Below are positions 16,682 through 26,495 of a stretch of 64,000 nt of DNA, piece by piece. The stretch is taken from positions 558,001 through 622,000 of the forward strand of contig NZ_CP046507.1 of the NCBI RefSeq assembly GCF_009741445.1, in the 5' to 3' direction. Each line of letters begins with the position of its first letter. The stretch's first letter is position 1. The DNA is from Mycobacterium avium subsp. avium. Lineage in GTDB: Bacteria; Actinomycetota; Actinomycetes; Mycobacteriales; Mycobacteriaceae. The notes under the pieces were generated by a model, which made no database searches, was not told the origin of the DNA, and saw nothing but the letters and a program-made list of their open reading frames with translations. A program made the position numbers and the translations under genes.

Positions 16682-17733
16682 TGGCCGGCTCGGGAATGCC
16701 CTCGCACCGCTCGATGGTGATCAAGGTCAGCATCTTCGCGGCGGCCATGCTGTTGGTGTCGGCCGGACTGGTGGTGGTCTTCGGCGACTTCCGGTTCGGC
16801 CCCGAAAGCACTTACCACGCAACGTTTGTCGACGTGTCCCGGTTGAAGGCCGGCCAGAAGGTGCGCATCGCCGGTGTACCGGTCGGTGCGGTGGAGGCCG
16901 TGAAGCTCAACCGGGACAACACCATCGACGTGACCTTCGGCGTGGACAAGCGCTACACCCTGTATTCGTCCACCCGCGCGGTGATCCGCTACGAAAACCT
17001 GGTCGGCGACCGGCATCTGGAGATCACGTCGGGCCCCGGCGAGCTGCGCAAGCTGCCGGCGGGCGGGACCATCAACAGCCAGCACACCCAGCCCGCACTG
17101 GATCTCGACGCGCTGCTGGGCGGACTGCGGCCGGTGCTCAAGGGCCTGGACGCCGACAAGGTCAACACCATCAGCAGCGCGGTCATCCAGCTGCTGCAGG
17201 GCCAGGGCGGCGCGTTGTCCAACGTGCTGGCCGACACCAGCGCGTTCACTTCGGCGCTGGGCCAGCGCGATCAGCTCATCGGTGACGTGATCAACAACCT
17301 CAACACGGTGCTGACCACCGTCGACCAGCGCAGCGCACAGTTCTCGGCCAGCGTCGACCAGTTGCAGCAGCTGATCACCGGGCTGGCCAAGCACAAGGAC
17401 GACATTGCGGGAGCCATCCCGCCGTTGGCCTCGACGACGACGGATCTGACTGAGCTGCTGCAGAATTCGCGCCGGCCGCTGCAAGGCGTGCTGGAGAACA
17501 CCCGCCCGTTGGCCACCGAGCTGGACAACCGCAAGGCCGAGGTGAACAACGACGTCGAGCAGCTGGGCGAGGACTATCTGCGGCTGGCCGCACTCGGCGC
17601 CTATGGTTCGTTCTTCAACATCTACTTCTGTTCCGTGACGATCAAGATCAACGGCCCGGCCGGTAGCGACATCCTGCTGCCGCTCGGCGGCCAGGTGGAT
17701 CCCAGCAAGGGGAGGTGCGCTTTTGTCAAGTAA
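16681..17733 (+). CDS. mce4B: Mce4B, MCE-domain subunit
   Basis: The 350-aa protein has a membrane anchor (about 14-37, KVSIFAAAMLLVSAGLVVV), an MCE domain with the ring-interface segment LKAGQKVRIAGVPVGAVEAV, a helical segment with repeated Q/L-rich heptads (about 125-300), and a short C-terminal part with one Cys pair (YFCSV, GRCAFVK). It is the B subunit of the importer. The reading frame overlaps the next gene by 11 bp, and that gene starts at TTG with GGGGAGG located inside the mce4B end. No proline-rich tail is present, unlike Mce4D and Mce4F. Confidence 0.94.
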   Translation: MAGSGMPSHRSMVIKVSIFAAAMLLVSAGLVVVFGDFRFGPESTYHATFVDVSRLKAGQKVRIAGVPVGAVEAVKLNRDNTIDVTFGVDKRYTLYSSTRAVIRYENLVGDRHLEITSGPGELRKLPAGGTINSQHTQPALDLDALLGGLRPVLKGLDADKVNTISSAVIQLLQGQGGALSNVLADTSAFTSALGQRDQLIGDVINNLNTVLTTVDQRSAQFSASVDQLQQLITGLAKHKDDIAGAIPPLASTTTDLTELLQNSRRPLQGVLENTRPLATELDNRKAEVNNDVEQLGEDYLRLAALGAYGSFFNIYFCSVTIKINGPAGSDILLPLGGQVDPSKGRCAFVK

Positions 17734-18787
17734 CGCACCGCGTGAGCGCGATCCACTGCGCACCGGCATCTTCGGTGTGGTGCTGGTGGTGTGCGTCGTG
17801 CTCATCGCGTTCGGTTACGCCGGATTGCCGTTCTGGCCGCAGGGCAAGATCTACGACGCCTACTTCACCGACGCCGGCGGCATCAATCCCGGTAACGCCG
17901 TGTACGTTTCGGGCCTCAAGGTCGGCAAGGTGACCGACGTCGGCCTGGCCGGCGACAGCGCCAAGATCAGCTTCAGCGTCGACCGGCACGTGGCCGTCGG
18001 CGACCAGTCGCTGGCCGCCATCCGCACCGACACCATCCTCGGCGAACGCTCCATCGCGGTGACCCCGGCCGGCGGCGGCAAGGCCACCACCATCCCGCTG
18101 AGCCGGACCACGACCCCCTACACGCTGGCCGGTGCGCTCGAGGACTTGGGATCCAACGCCAGCAACCTGAACAAGCCCCAGTTCGAGCAGGCGCTGCACG
18201 TGCTGACCGACACCCTGCACGACGCCACCCCGGAGCTGCGCGGTGCGCTGGACGGTGTGACCTCGCTGTCGCGCGCCCTGGACCGCCGCGACGAGGCGCT
18301 GCAAAGCCTGCTGGCGCACGCGAAGTCGGTCACCGGTGTGCTGTCCCAGCGCGCCGAACAGGTCAACAAGCTGGTCGACGACGGCAACGAGTTGTTCGCC
18401 GCGCTCGACGAGCGGCGGGCCGCCCTCGGCCGGCTGATCTCGGGGATTCAAGGCCTGTCGGCGCAGATCTCGGGCTTCGTCGCCGACAACCGCAAGGAAT
18501 TCGGCCCGGCGCTGAACAAGCTCAACGACGTGCTGGCCAACCTCAACGAGCGACGCGACTACATCACCGAGGCCCTCAAGCGGCTGCCCACCTACGCCAC
18601 CGAGCTGGGCGAGGTGGTCGGCTCGGGCCCCGGGTTCAACGTGAACGTCTACGGCGTCATCCCGGCGCCGCTGCTGGCGACGATGTTCGACTTCTTCTAT
18701 CAGCCGGGCAAGATGCCGGCCAGCCTGGCCGACTACCTGCGCGGCCTGATTCAGGAACGCTGGATCATCAGGCCGAAGTCACCATGA
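17723..18787 (+). CDS. mce4C: Mce4C, MCE-domain subunit
   Basis: The 354-aa MCE protein has an N-terminal anchor (residues ~13-32, GIFGVVLVVCVVLIAFGY), an MCE domain with AGGINPGNAVYVSGLKVGKVTDVGL, a long helical shaft from about 130 to 290, and a compact C-terminus. The start is TTG 17723, preceded by GGGGAGG 7-13 bp upstream and lying inside the end of mce4B. The more familiar ATG/GTG starts downstream would truncate the basic N-terminus. The stop overlaps mce4D (ATGA). There is no long disordered tail. Confidence 0.93.
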   Translation: MSSNAPRERDPLRTGIFGVVLVVCVVLIAFGYAGLPFWPQGKIYDAYFTDAGGINPGNAVYVSGLKVGKVTDVGLAGDSAKISFSVDRHVAVGDQSLAAIRTDTILGERSIAVTPAGGGKATTIPLSRTTTPYTLAGALEDLGSNASNLNKPQFEQALHVLTDTLHDATPELRGALDGVTSLSRALDRRDEALQSLLAHAKSVTGVLSQRAEQVNKLVDDGNELFAALDERRAALGRLISGIQGLSAQISGFVADNRKEFGPALNKLNDVLANLNERRDYITEALKRLPTYATELGEVVGSGPGFNVNVYGVIPAPLLATMFDFFYQPGKMPASLADYLRGLIQERWIIRPKSP

Positions 18788-20211
18788 TGCAGCGGTTGGC
18801 CGGCAGCAGGGGGCTGCGCTACACCACCATCATCGCGCTGGTCGCGGTGTTGGTGGGTGGCGTGTATGTGCTGACGTCGCAAGCGAAAACGCGCAAGATC
18901 GTCGGCTACTTCACCTCGGCGGTCGGGTTGTATCCCGGCGACCAGGTGCGCGTCCTCGGCGTCCCGGTCGGCACCATCGACACGATCGACCCGCGGCCCA
19001 CCGACGTCAAGATCACCATGTCGGTGTCCCAGGACGTCAAGGTGCCCAAGGACGCCAAGGCCATCATCATGTCGCCAAACCTGGTGGCGGCCAGGTTCAT
19101 TCAGTTGACGCCGGCCTACACCGGGGGGCCGGTGCTGGCCGACGGCGCCAGCATCGGCCTGGACCGCACCGCCGTCCCGGTGGAGTGGGACGAGGTCAAA
19201 CAGTCGCTGACCCAGCTGGCCGTCCAACTCGGACCGACGGCCGGATCGATGCAGGGACCGTTGGGCGCGGCGATCAACCAGGCCGCGGACACCTTCGACG
19301 GCAAGGGCGAGTCGTTCCACAGCGCGCTGCGTGAACTCTCGCAAGCCGCTGGGCGGCTTGGGGATTCGCGCGGCGACATCTTCGGCACGGTGAAGAACCT
19401 GCAGATACTGGTCAACGCGCTGTCGTCCAGCAACGAACAGATCGTCCAGTTCGCCGGCAACGTCGCCTCGGTGTCGCAGGTGCTCGCCGACAGCTCGCGG
19501 CACCTGGACACCACCCTGGGCACCCTCAACAAGGCGCTGTCGGACATCCGCGGGTTCCTGCACGAGAACAACTCGACCATCGTCGATACGGTCAACAACC
19601 TCAACGACTTCGCCAAGACGCTCAGCGACCAGAGCGACAACATCGAGCAGGTGCTGCACGTCGCGGGTCCGGGTATCGCCAACTTCTACAACATCTACGA
19701 CCCCGCGCAGGGCACGCTCAACGGGCTGCTGTCCATCCCGGAATTCGCCAACCCGGTTCAGTTCATCTGCGGTGGGTCCTTCGAGACGGCCGGCGGCCCC
19801 CGGGCGCCGGACTACTACAAGCGCGCCGAACTGTGCCGCGAGCGGTTGGGGCCGGTGCTGCGCCGGCTCACGGTGAACTATCCGCCGCTGATGTTCCACC
19901 CGCTCAACACGATCACCGCCTACAAGGGGCAGATCATCTACGACACCCCGGAGACCCAGGCCAAGTCGGCGACCCCGGTGCCGCAGCTGACCTGGATTCC
20001 CGCCAAGGGCGCCCAGACCCCGCCGGCCGTGCAGAACCCGGCGGACCTGCAGGCCCTGCTGGTGCCGACGGCCCCGCAATCCGGTCCGGCGCCGGCCGGC
20101 GGCGCTCCAGCCCCGGGCCCCGCCCCGGGCAGCGCGTTCGGCCCGCGGCCCGGCCCGCCGCCGGGCCAGGCGCCCGGCGGGCTGGGCGCCGACTTGGGCG
20201 GTGGCGGATGA
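18784..20211 (+). CDS. mce4D: Mce4D, MCE-domain subunit with proline-rich tail
   Basis: The 475-aa protein has an N-terminal anchor (about 12-32), an MCE domain with VGLYPGDQVRVLGVPVGTIDTI, a helical shaft (about 130-310), a Cys-bearing segment (QFICGG, AELCRERLG), and a C-terminal disordered tail of about 50 residues rich in Pro, Gly and Ala from residue ~420. In this system D and F carry such tails. They are thought to reach across the periplasm or interact with the cell wall. Starting at ATG 18784 (MMQRLAG), it overlaps mce4C by 4 nt, and its own stop overlaps the lprN ATG by 4 nt. Confidence 0.94.
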   Translation: MMQRLAGSRGLRYTTIIALVAVLVGGVYVLTSQAKTRKIVGYFTSAVGLYPGDQVRVLGVPVGTIDTIDPRPTDVKITMSVSQDVKVPKDAKAIIMSPNLVAARFIQLTPAYTGGPVLADGASIGLDRTAVPVEWDEVKQSLTQLAVQLGPTAGSMQGPLGAAINQAADTFDGKGESFHSALRELSQAAGRLGDSRGDIFGTVKNLQILVNALSSSNEQIVQFAGNVASVSQVLADSSRHLDTTLGTLNKALSDIRGFLHENNSTIVDTVNNLNDFAKTLSDQSDNIEQVLHVAGPGIANFYNIYDPAQGTLNGLLSIPEFANPVQFICGGSFETAGGPRAPDYYKRAELCRERLGPVLRRLTVNYPPLMFHPLNTITAYKGQIIYDTPETQAKSATPVPQLTWIPAKGAQTPPAVQNPADLQALLVPTAPQSGPAPAGGAPAPGPAPGSAFGPRPGPPPGQAPGGLGADLGGGG

Positions 20212-21362
20212 GCCGAATGTGGTTGCGCGCCGGCGGATTGGCGACGGGCAGCATGCTGCTGGCCGGCTGCCAGTTCGGCGGGCTGAACTCGCTGGCGATG
20301 CCCGGCACCGCCGGTCACGGCAGCGGCGCCTACTCGATCACCGTCGAACTGCCGGACGTGGCGACGCTGCCGCAGAACTCCCCGGTGATGGTGGACGACG
20401 TCACCGTCGGCAGCGTCGCCGGTATTTCAGCCGAACAGCGCTCCGACGGATCGTTCTATGCGGCAGTGAAATTGGCGCTGGACAAGAACGTGGTGCTGCC
20501 GGCCAACTCGACCGCGACGGTCGCCCAGACCTCGCTGCTCGGCTCGATGCACATCGACCTGAACCGCCCCAAGGACAGGCCGGCCGTCGGCCGGCTGACC
20601 GACGGGTCGAAGATCGCCGAGGCCAACACCGGTCGCTACCCCACCACCGAAGAGGTGCTCTCGGCGCTCGGTGTCGTGGTGAACAAGGGCAATGTCGGTG
20701 CGCTGGAAGAGATCACCGACGAGACCTACCGGGCCGTCGCGGGCCGCCAGGACCAGTTCGTCGACCTGGTGCCCAGGCTGGCCGAGCTGACCTCGGGGCT
20801 CAACCGTCAGGTGAACGACATCATCGACGCGGTCGACGGATTGAACCGGTTCTCGGCGAGCCTGGCCCGCGACAAGGACAACCTGGGGCGGGCGCTGGAC
20901 ACGCTGCCTGAGGCGATCCGGGTGCTCAACAAAAACCGGGACCACATCGTCGAGGCGTTCAGCGCGCTGCACAAACTGGCCGACGTCACCTCGCACATCC
21001 TGGCCAAGACCAAGGTGGACTTCGCCGCCGACCTCAAGGACCTGTACGCCGCCGTCAAGGCCCTCAACGACAACCGCCGCAATTTCGTCACCTCGCTGCA
21101 GTTGTTGCTGACCTTCCCGTTCCCCAACTTCGGCATCAAGCAGGCGGTGCGCGGTGACTACCTCAACGTGTTCACCACCTTCGACCTCACCTTGCGCCGG
21201 CTCGGCGAAACCTTCTTCACCACGGCGTATTTCGACCCGAACATGGCCCACATGAACGAGATCCTCAACCCGCCCGACTTCCTGGTCGGCGAGATGGCCA
21301 ACCTGTCCGGACAGGCGGCCGACCCGTTCAAGATTCCGCCCGGCACGGCTTCGGGACAGTAA
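20208..21362 (+). CDS. lprN: Mce4E lipoprotein (LprN)
   Basis: The 384-aa protein is the only lipidated subunit. Its N-terminus MSRMWLRAGGLATGSMLLAGCQ ends in the lipobox LLAGC, with Cys at residue 21. An MCE domain (VELPDVATLPQNSPVMVDDV onward) and a long helical region follow. In the operon it takes the E position, where all mce loci encode a lipoprotein. Anchoring through lipid rather than a helix probably breaks the symmetry of the MCE ring. ATG 20208 overlaps the mce4D stop (ATGA), and GGGCGGTGGCGG precedes it as a weak SD, consistent with coupling by overlap. Confidence 0.94.
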   Translation: MSRMWLRAGGLATGSMLLAGCQFGGLNSLAMPGTAGHGSGAYSITVELPDVATLPQNSPVMVDDVTVGSVAGISAEQRSDGSFYAAVKLALDKNVVLPANSTATVAQTSLLGSMHIDLNRPKDRPAVGRLTDGSKIAEANTGRYPTTEEVLSALGVVVNKGNVGALEEITDETYRAVAGRQDQFVDLVPRLAELTSGLNRQVNDIIDAVDGLNRFSASLARDKDNLGRALDTLPEAIRVLNKNRDHIVEAFSALHKLADVTSHILAKTKVDFAADLKDLYAAVKALNDNRRNFVTSLQLLLTFPFPNFGIKQAVRGDYLNVFTTFDLTLRRLGETFFTTAYFDPNMAHMNEILNPPDFLVGEMANLSGQAADPFKIPPGTASGQ

Positions 21363-21374
21363 GGGGCGGACGCG

Positions 21375-23099
21375 ATGCATGACAGACTGACCAAGATCCA
21401 GCTGGCGATCTTCGCCGTCATCACGGTCATCACGCTGACCGTCATGGCGGTCTTCTACCTGCGGCTGCCCGCCACGTTCGGCATCGGAACCTACGGTGTG
21501 AGCGCCGATTTCGTGGCCGGCGGCGGCCTGTACAAGAACGCCAACGTCACCTACCGCGGCGTGGCCGTGGGCCGGGTCGAGTCGGTGGGGCTGAGCCCCA
21601 ACGGCGTGATCGCGCAGATGCGGCTCAACAGCGAGACGGCCATCCCGTCGAACGTCACCGCCACCGTCAAGAGCGTGTCGGCGGTGGGCGAGCAGTACAT
21701 CGACCTGGTGCCCCCGAGCGCGCCGGCATCGACCAAGCTGCGCAACGGATCTCGCATCGAGCGGCAGAACACCCGGATCGGCCAGGATGTGGCCGAGCTG
21801 TTGCGGCGGTCCGAGACGCTGGTCAACAGCCTGGGCGACACCCGGCTGCGGGAGCTGCTGCACGAGACGTTCATCGCGGCCAACGGCTCGGGCCCCGAGC
21901 TGGCCCGGCTATTCGAGTCGGCCCGGCTGCTGGTGGACGAGGCCAACGCCAACTATCCGCAGGTGTCGCAGTTGATCGATCAGGCCGGCCCGTTCCTGGA
22001 GGCCCAGATCCGCGCCGGCGCCGACATCAAGTCGCTGTCCGACGGGCTGGCCCGGTTCACTTCCGAAGTGCGGCAAGCCGATCCGCAACTGCGCGACACC
22101 CTGGCGACCGCGCCCGGCGCCACCGACGAGGCCAGCACCGCGTTCTCCGGCATCCGTCCCTCCTTCCCGGCGCTGGCCGCCAGCCTGGCCAACCTGGGCC
22201 GGGTGGGCGTCATCTACCACAAGTCGATCGAGCAGCTGCTGGTCGTGCTGCCGGCGCTGTTCGCCGCGATCACCACCGCGGCCGGCGGCGGGCCGCAGGA
22301 CGAGGGCGCCAAGCTGGACTTCAAGCTCGACCTCAACGACCCGCCGCCGTGCGCCGTCGGGTTCCTGCCGCCGCCGTTGATGCGCACCCCCGCCGACGAG
22401 ACGGTGCGCGAGCTGCCCAAGGACATGTACTGCAAGACCGCGCAGAACGATCCGAGCACCGTGCGCGGCGCGCGCAACTACCCCTGCCAGGAATTCCCCG
22501 GCAAACGCGCCCCGACGGTGCAACTGTGCCGCGACCCGAAGGGCTATGTGCCGATCGGGCGCAACCCGTGGCGCGGCCCGCCGGTGCCCTATGACACCCC
22601 GGTCACCAACGGGCTGAACGTATTGCCGCCCAACAAGTTCCCGTACATCCCGCCGGATGCCGAGCCCGACCCCGGCACGCCGATCGTCGGGCCGCCGCCG
22701 CCGGGGGTGGTGCCCGGGCCGGGGCCGCTGCCCAACAAGCAGCCGGCCTACGCCCCGCCGCCCCCCAACGACAACGGGCCGCCGCCGCCGTTCACCTCGT
22801 GGCAGCCGCCGGGGGTGCCGCCGGTGCCGCCACAGCTGCCGTACCCCAAGTGGCTGCCGCCGCCGGCGCCGCCGGAGGGCATCAATCCGCCGCCGGCGGG
22901 TCCGGGGCCGGAGAAGCCGTGGGGGCCGCCGCCCGGCGGGCAGCCGCAGGCCAGCGGCCCGGCGTACGCCACCTATGACGAGAAGACCGGCGCGTTTGTC
23001 GATCCGGCCGGTGGCACTGGTATCTTCGCGGCCGGCGCGACCGGGACCTCCGGCGCCGAGAACTGGGTGGACCTGATGCGTGATCCAAGGCCTATGTGA
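21375..23099 (+). CDS. mce4F: Mce4F, MCE-domain subunit with long proline-rich tail
   Basis: The 574-aa protein is the longest subunit. It has an N-terminal anchor (about 9-30, QLAIFAVITVITLTVMAVFYL), an MCE domain with GGGLYKNANVTYRGVAVGRV, a helical shaft to about residue 310, a Cys-containing segment (PPCAVGFLPPP, MYCKTAQ, NYPCQEF, VQLCRDP) and then about 180 residues dominated by Pro and Gly. The tail has the look of an extended cell-wall-spanning region. ATG 21375 lies 12 bp after lprN with AAGGGGCGGAC as SD. The stop overlaps the next gene by 4 nt. Length is about 10 residues over M. tuberculosis Mce4F, mostly in the tail. Confidence 0.94.
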   Translation: MHDRLTKIQLAIFAVITVITLTVMAVFYLRLPATFGIGTYGVSADFVAGGGLYKNANVTYRGVAVGRVESVGLSPNGVIAQMRLNSETAIPSNVTATVKSVSAVGEQYIDLVPPSAPASTKLRNGSRIERQNTRIGQDVAELLRRSETLVNSLGDTRLRELLHETFIAANGSGPELARLFESARLLVDEANANYPQVSQLIDQAGPFLEAQIRAGADIKSLSDGLARFTSEVRQADPQLRDTLATAPGATDEASTAFSGIRPSFPALAASLANLGRVGVIYHKSIEQLLVVLPALFAAITTAAGGGPQDEGAKLDFKLDLNDPPPCAVGFLPPPLMRTPADETVRELPKDMYCKTAQNDPSTVRGARNYPCQEFPGKRAPTVQLCRDPKGYVPIGRNPWRGPPVPYDTPVTNGLNVLPPNKFPYIPPDAEPDPGTPIVGPPPPGVVPGPGPLPNKQPAYAPPPPNDNGPPPPFTSWQPPGVPPVPPQLPYPKWLPPPAPPEGINPPPAGPGPEKPWGPPPGGQPQASGPAYATYDEKTGAFVDPAGGTGIFAAGATGTSGAENWVDLMRDPRPM

Positions 23100-23842
23100 T
23101 GGAGCCGGTAATGGACCCTGCCGGGGCGGACGCCGCCGCGGCCGACCAACCGACGAGCAGGCCGCGTGCTCGTCGGCGCGCCTCCCGCGCGGCGGGCCCG
23201 GCCAAGAGCGAGTCGACCCAGGCCGTGACCGTCGCGACCGAGGTGGCCGCACCGGCGCCCGCCCCGAAACCGTCGGCCAAATCCGGCAAGACGCTCAAGT
23301 CGCTCAAGCCGCCGCCGCGGCGCCAGCCGCACCGGACGCTGGTGGCGTGGATCTCGTTCGCGGCGGCCGTGTTGGCGGTGGGGGCGCTGGCCGGTGGGGT
23401 GGCGGTGCTGTTTGTCCAGCAGCGCGACGCCCAGGCCAAACAGTCCCGCGACCAGCGTTTCGTCGACACCGCCACGCAGACGGTGGTCAACATGTTCAGC
23501 TACAAGCAGGACAACATCGACGAGAGCGTGAACCGGTTCGTCAACGGCACCAGCGGGCCGCTGCGCGGCATGCTCAGCGCCAACAACAACGTCGAGAACC
23601 TCAAGGGGCTGTTCCGCTCCACCAACGCCACGTCGGAGGCCGTCGTCAACGGCGCCGCGCTGGAAGGCGTTGACGCCGTTACCGATAACGCGTCGGTGCT
23701 GGTGTCGGTGCGGGTCACTGTCGCCGACATCGACGGGGTCAACAAGCCGTCCATGCCGTACCGGTTGCGGGTGATCGTGCACGAGGACGACGCCGGGCGG
23801 ATGACCGGCTACGACCTGAAGTATCCAGACGGGGGCAATTGA
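23096..23842 (+). CDS. Mce-associated membrane protein (Mas4A, recalled Rv3493c)
   Basis: The 248-aa protein has a disordered Ala/Pro/Lys-rich cytosolic N-terminus of about 80 residues, one membrane helix (about 82-105, VAWISFAAAVLAVGALAGGVAVLFV) and an extracytoplasmic NTF2-like domain (about 115-248). It belongs to the Mce-associated membrane family encoded after each mce operon. In Mce4 these proteins are reported to stabilise cholesterol import. GTG 23096 (overlapping the mce4F stop) and ATG 23099 are equally placed starts, and I kept the first. The stop overlaps the next gene. Confidence 0.88.
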   Translation: MMEPVMDPAGADAAAADQPTSRPRARRRASRAAGPAKSESTQAVTVATEVAAPAPAPKPSAKSGKTLKSLKPPPRRQPHRTLVAWISFAAAVLAVGALAGGVAVLFVQQRDAQAKQSRDQRFVDTATQTVVNMFSYKQDNIDESVNRFVNGTSGPLRGMLSANNNVENLKGLFRSTNATSEAVVNGAALEGVDAVTDNASVLVSVRVTVADIDGVNKPSMPYRLRVIVHEDDAGRMTGYDLKYPDGGN

Positions 23843-24333
23843 TGCGATGGCGGCGCCGGCTGCTCGTCGCCGCGGGTTACCTGCTGGCCGTGGCGTTCGT
23901 CGGGCTGTCCGCGGTGGCCGGCGCGATGTATTGGGACCGGGTCCAGACCCGCGGTGAGCAGGCGGCGCGCGCGGTGCTGCCCGGCCTGGCCGCCAAGGAG
24001 ATCCCCGAGGTCTTCGCCTACGACTACCAGACCGTCGAGCGCAGCCTGTCGGCCGCGTACCCGTTGTTGACGCCGGACTATCGCGCCGAGTTCCAGAAGA
24101 GCGTCAACAACCAGATCATCCCCGAGGCCAAGAAGCGCGAAGTGGTGGTGCAGGCCAACGTCGTCGGCGTGGGAGTCATGTCTGCCCAACGGGATTCGGC
24201 GTCGGTGATGGTGTACATGAACCGGACGGTGACCGACAAGTCCCGCCAGCCGCTCTACGACGGCAGCCGGCTGCGGGTGGACTTCAAAAAGATCGGCAAG
24301 CAGTGGCTGATCGCCTACATCACGCCGATCTAG
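23842..24333 (+). CDS. Mce-associated protein (Mas4B, recalled Rv3492c)
   Basis: The 163-aa protein has a basic N-terminus (MRWRRR), a membrane helix or uncleaved signal (about 8-30) and an NTF2-like extracytoplasmic domain, ending in VDFKKIGKQWLIAYITPI. It is the last gene of the mce4 operon. The start could be TTG 23839 or ATG 23842. I prefer the ATG, which overlaps the preceding TGA by one base and follows GGGGGC. The next gene faces it 12 bp away, leaving no space for a classical terminator. Confidence 0.86.
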   Translation: MRWRRRLLVAAGYLLAVAFVGLSAVAGAMYWDRVQTRGEQAARAVLPGLAAKEIPEVFAYDYQTVERSLSAAYPLLTPDYRAEFQKSVNNQIIPEAKKREVVVQANVVGVGVMSAQRDSASVMVYMNRTVTDKSRQPLYDGSRLRVDFKKIGKQWLIAYITPI

Positions 24334-24345
24334 CCCCGCACCGGT

Positions 24346-24924
24346 TCAGTAGCACATCGCAATACCGTTGCAGTACAACGGGTATCGCTCGATCGGGCTG
24401 GGCGGCGGACCGGTCATCTGCAGCGAGAACGGCTGCTTCTTCATCTCCGGCTGCAGCCCGCACACCGCGCCGTGCAGCGTGGTGTGGGTGCCGCTCATGG
24501 TCTCGTCGCTGAACGCGTAGGTCTCAGTGGTGGGCGCGGTGCCCCCGCCCGGGCAGGACACCCCGTTGTCCTTTTGCACCTTGAACGTCCACAGCATGCT
24601 CGACATCCGCGCGCGGCCGCTGAAGTTCTGCAGCTTGTCGGCGGCGCTGATCTGCTCGGGCGTCGAACTGACGATGTTCAGCGCGCAGTTGAACGCGAAG
24701 ACGATCGGGTCGGAGTAGTCGTTCATGTTGCGGGTTCCGGACGGCTGATCGCACAGCGCCGAGATGGTCCAGGTGACCCCGGAAACGCCGGCCTCGTTGT
24801 AGTTGTAGGTGCCGTCCGCCGGCGGGCCGACGGCTTTGGCCGGCTGCCCGGATTGCACCGCGAGTCCGGTGCCCACCGCCATGACGACGGCGGCGCCTGC
24901 GGCCAGGCCGTGACGGAGCTTCAT
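24346..24924 (-). CDS. Secreted protein, recalled Rv3491 family
   Basis: The 192-aa product begins MKLRHGLAAGAAVVMAVGTGLAV, a signal peptide with cleavage likely after AKA near residue 33. The mature part has six Cys (in SALCDQ, NCALNI, VSCPGG, AVCGLQ, YCNGIAMCY), suggesting disulfide-bonded export. Length equals recalled Rv3491. No enzymatic motif is visible. ATG 24924 follows GGAGAGGCGG, a good SD. The in-frame extension upstream has no family look. It converges on the mce4 operon, so it is not co-transcribed with it. Confidence 0.8.
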   Translation of the reverse strand: MKLRHGLAAGAAVVMAVGTGLAVQSGQPAKAVGPPADGTYNYNEAGVSGVTWTISALCDQPSGTRNMNDYSDPIVFAFNCALNIVSSTPEQISAADKLQNFSGRARMSSMLWTFKVQKDNGVSCPGGGTAPTTETYAFSDETMSGTHTTLHGAVCGLQPEMKKQPFSLQMTGPPPSPIERYPLYCNGIAMCY

Positions 24925-25016
24925 CGCAACCGCCTCTCCTTCACGTTCGACGCCGCCTCTGAGTATCACAGCGTTGCCGCGCCGGCACCATGGGTGCCCC
25001 CGGCGAGAGCGCCCGA

Positions 25017-26495
25017 TCAGCCGTCACGCGGCCCCGACTCGGCGAGCGCGTCGAGGAACGAACGCGCCCAGCGGTCGACGTCGTGCGCGAGCACCTGCCG
25101 GCGCAACGACCGCATCCGGCGCCGGCCCTCCTCGACGGATTGGTTGAGCGCGGCCTCGACGGTGTCCTTGACGCCCTCCAGGTCGTGCGGGTTGACCAGA
25201 TACGCCTGCCGGAGTTCGGCTGCGGCGCCGGTGAATTCGGACAGCACCAGCGCCCCGCCGAGGTCGCTGCGACAGGCCACGTACTCCTTGGCGACCAGGT
25301 TCATCCCGTCGCGCAGCGGCGTGACCAGCATGACGTCGGCCGCCACGAAGAACGCGATGAGTTCGTTGCGGGGGACCGGCCGGTGCAGGTAGTGCACCAC
25401 CGGATGCCCGACCTCGCCGTATTCGCCGTTGATGTGGCCGACCTGGCGTTCGATGTCGTTGCGCAGCTGCTGATAACTGTCCACCCGCTCCCGGCTCGGG
25501 GTGGCCAGCTGCACCAGCACGGTGTCGTCGCGCTTGGCGCGGCCCTCGGCCAGCAGCTCCGAAAAGGCTTTCAGCCGAACGTCGATGCCCTTGGTGTAGT
25601 CCAGCCGGTCGACGCCGAGCAGCACCTTGCGCGGGTTGCCCAGCTCGGCCCGGATCTCGCGGGCGCGGCGCCGGATATCGCGGTGCCGGGCCGTCTGGTC
25701 GAGCGCCGTGGAGTCGATGGAGATGGGGAAGGCGCCCACCCGGACCACGCGGGACTCCAGCTCCACCTCGCCGTAGCGTGACCGCACCCCCACCGCGCCG
25801 CGGGAGGTGTTGGCGCCGATCAACCGCCGGGACAGGAACAGGAAATTCTGGGCGCCGCCGGTCAGATGGAACCCGACCAAATCGGCGCCGAGCAGGCCCT
25901 TGACGATCTCGGTCCGCCACGGCAGCTGCATGAACAGCTCCACCGGCGGGAACGGGATGTGCAGGAAGAAGCCGATGGTCAGGTCGGGCCGCAGTTCGCG
26001 CAGCATCGCCGGCACCAGCTGCAGCTGGTAGTCCTGCACCCACACGGTCGCGCCGCGCGCGGCGGCGCGCGAGGTGGCCTCGGCGAAGCGGCGGTTCACG
26101 GCGACGTAGCGGTCCCACCATTCGCGGTGGTAGATCGGTTTGACGATGACGTCGTGATACAGCGGCCACAGCGTGGCGTTGGAGAAGCCCTCGTAGTATT
26201 CGGCGACGTCGTCGGCGCTCAGCTTGACCGGCCGAAGCTCCAGGTCGTCCTGGACGATCGGGTCGTCCTCGTGGTCGACGTCCTCGTCGACGATCCCGGG
26301 CCAGCCCACCCATGCCCCGCGCTGGCGGCGCAGCAGCGGTTCGAGGGCGGTGACCAAGCCGCCGGGGCTGCGCTTCCAGGCCGTGCTGCCGTCGGGAAGT
26401 CGCTCCTGATCCACCGGCAGCCGGTTGGCGACCACGACGAAGTCGGAATTGCCGTAGCTGGCCGTCTTCGAGCCTCGCCCTCCCCCGGGAGCCAT
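25017..26495 (-). CDS. otsA: Trehalose-6-phosphate synthase OtsA
   Basis: The 492-aa GT20 glycosyltransferase joins glucose from a nucleotide sugar to glucose-6-phosphate as the first step of OtsAB trehalose synthesis, which feeds mycolate glycolipids. Motifs in order: [10 protein letters not shown] (donor/acceptor site, residues ~20-29), [47 protein letters not shown] (~262-272) and [14 protein letters not shown]. The chain is close in length to M. tuberculosis OtsA (500 aa). ATG 26495 lies directly after the TAA of the small gene at 26496 (TAAATG), so the two are translationally coupled. Confidence 0.95.
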   Translation of the reverse strand: MAPGGGRGSKTASYGNSDFVVVANRLPVDQERLPDGSTAWKRSPGGLVTALEPLLRRQRGAWVGWPGIVDEDVDHEDDPIVQDDLELRPVKLSADDVAEYYEGFSNATLWPLYHDVIVKPIYHREWWDRYVAVNRRFAEATSRAAARGATVWVQDYQLQLVPAMLRELRPDLTIGFFLHIPFPPVELFMQLPWRTEIVKGLLGADLVGFHLTGGAQNFLFLSRRLIGANTSRGAVGVRSRYGEVELESRVVRVGAFPISIDSTALDQTARHRDIRRRAREIRAELGNPRKVLLGVDRLDYTKGIDVRLKAFSELLAEGRAKRDDTVLVQLATPSRERVDSYQQLRNDIERQVGHINGEYGEVGHPVVHYLHRPVPRNELIAFFVAADVMLVTPLRDGMNLVAKEYVACRSDLGGALVLSEFTGAAAELRQAYLVNPHDLEGVKDTVEAALNQSVEEGRRRMRSLRRQVLAHDVDRWARSFLDALAESGPRDG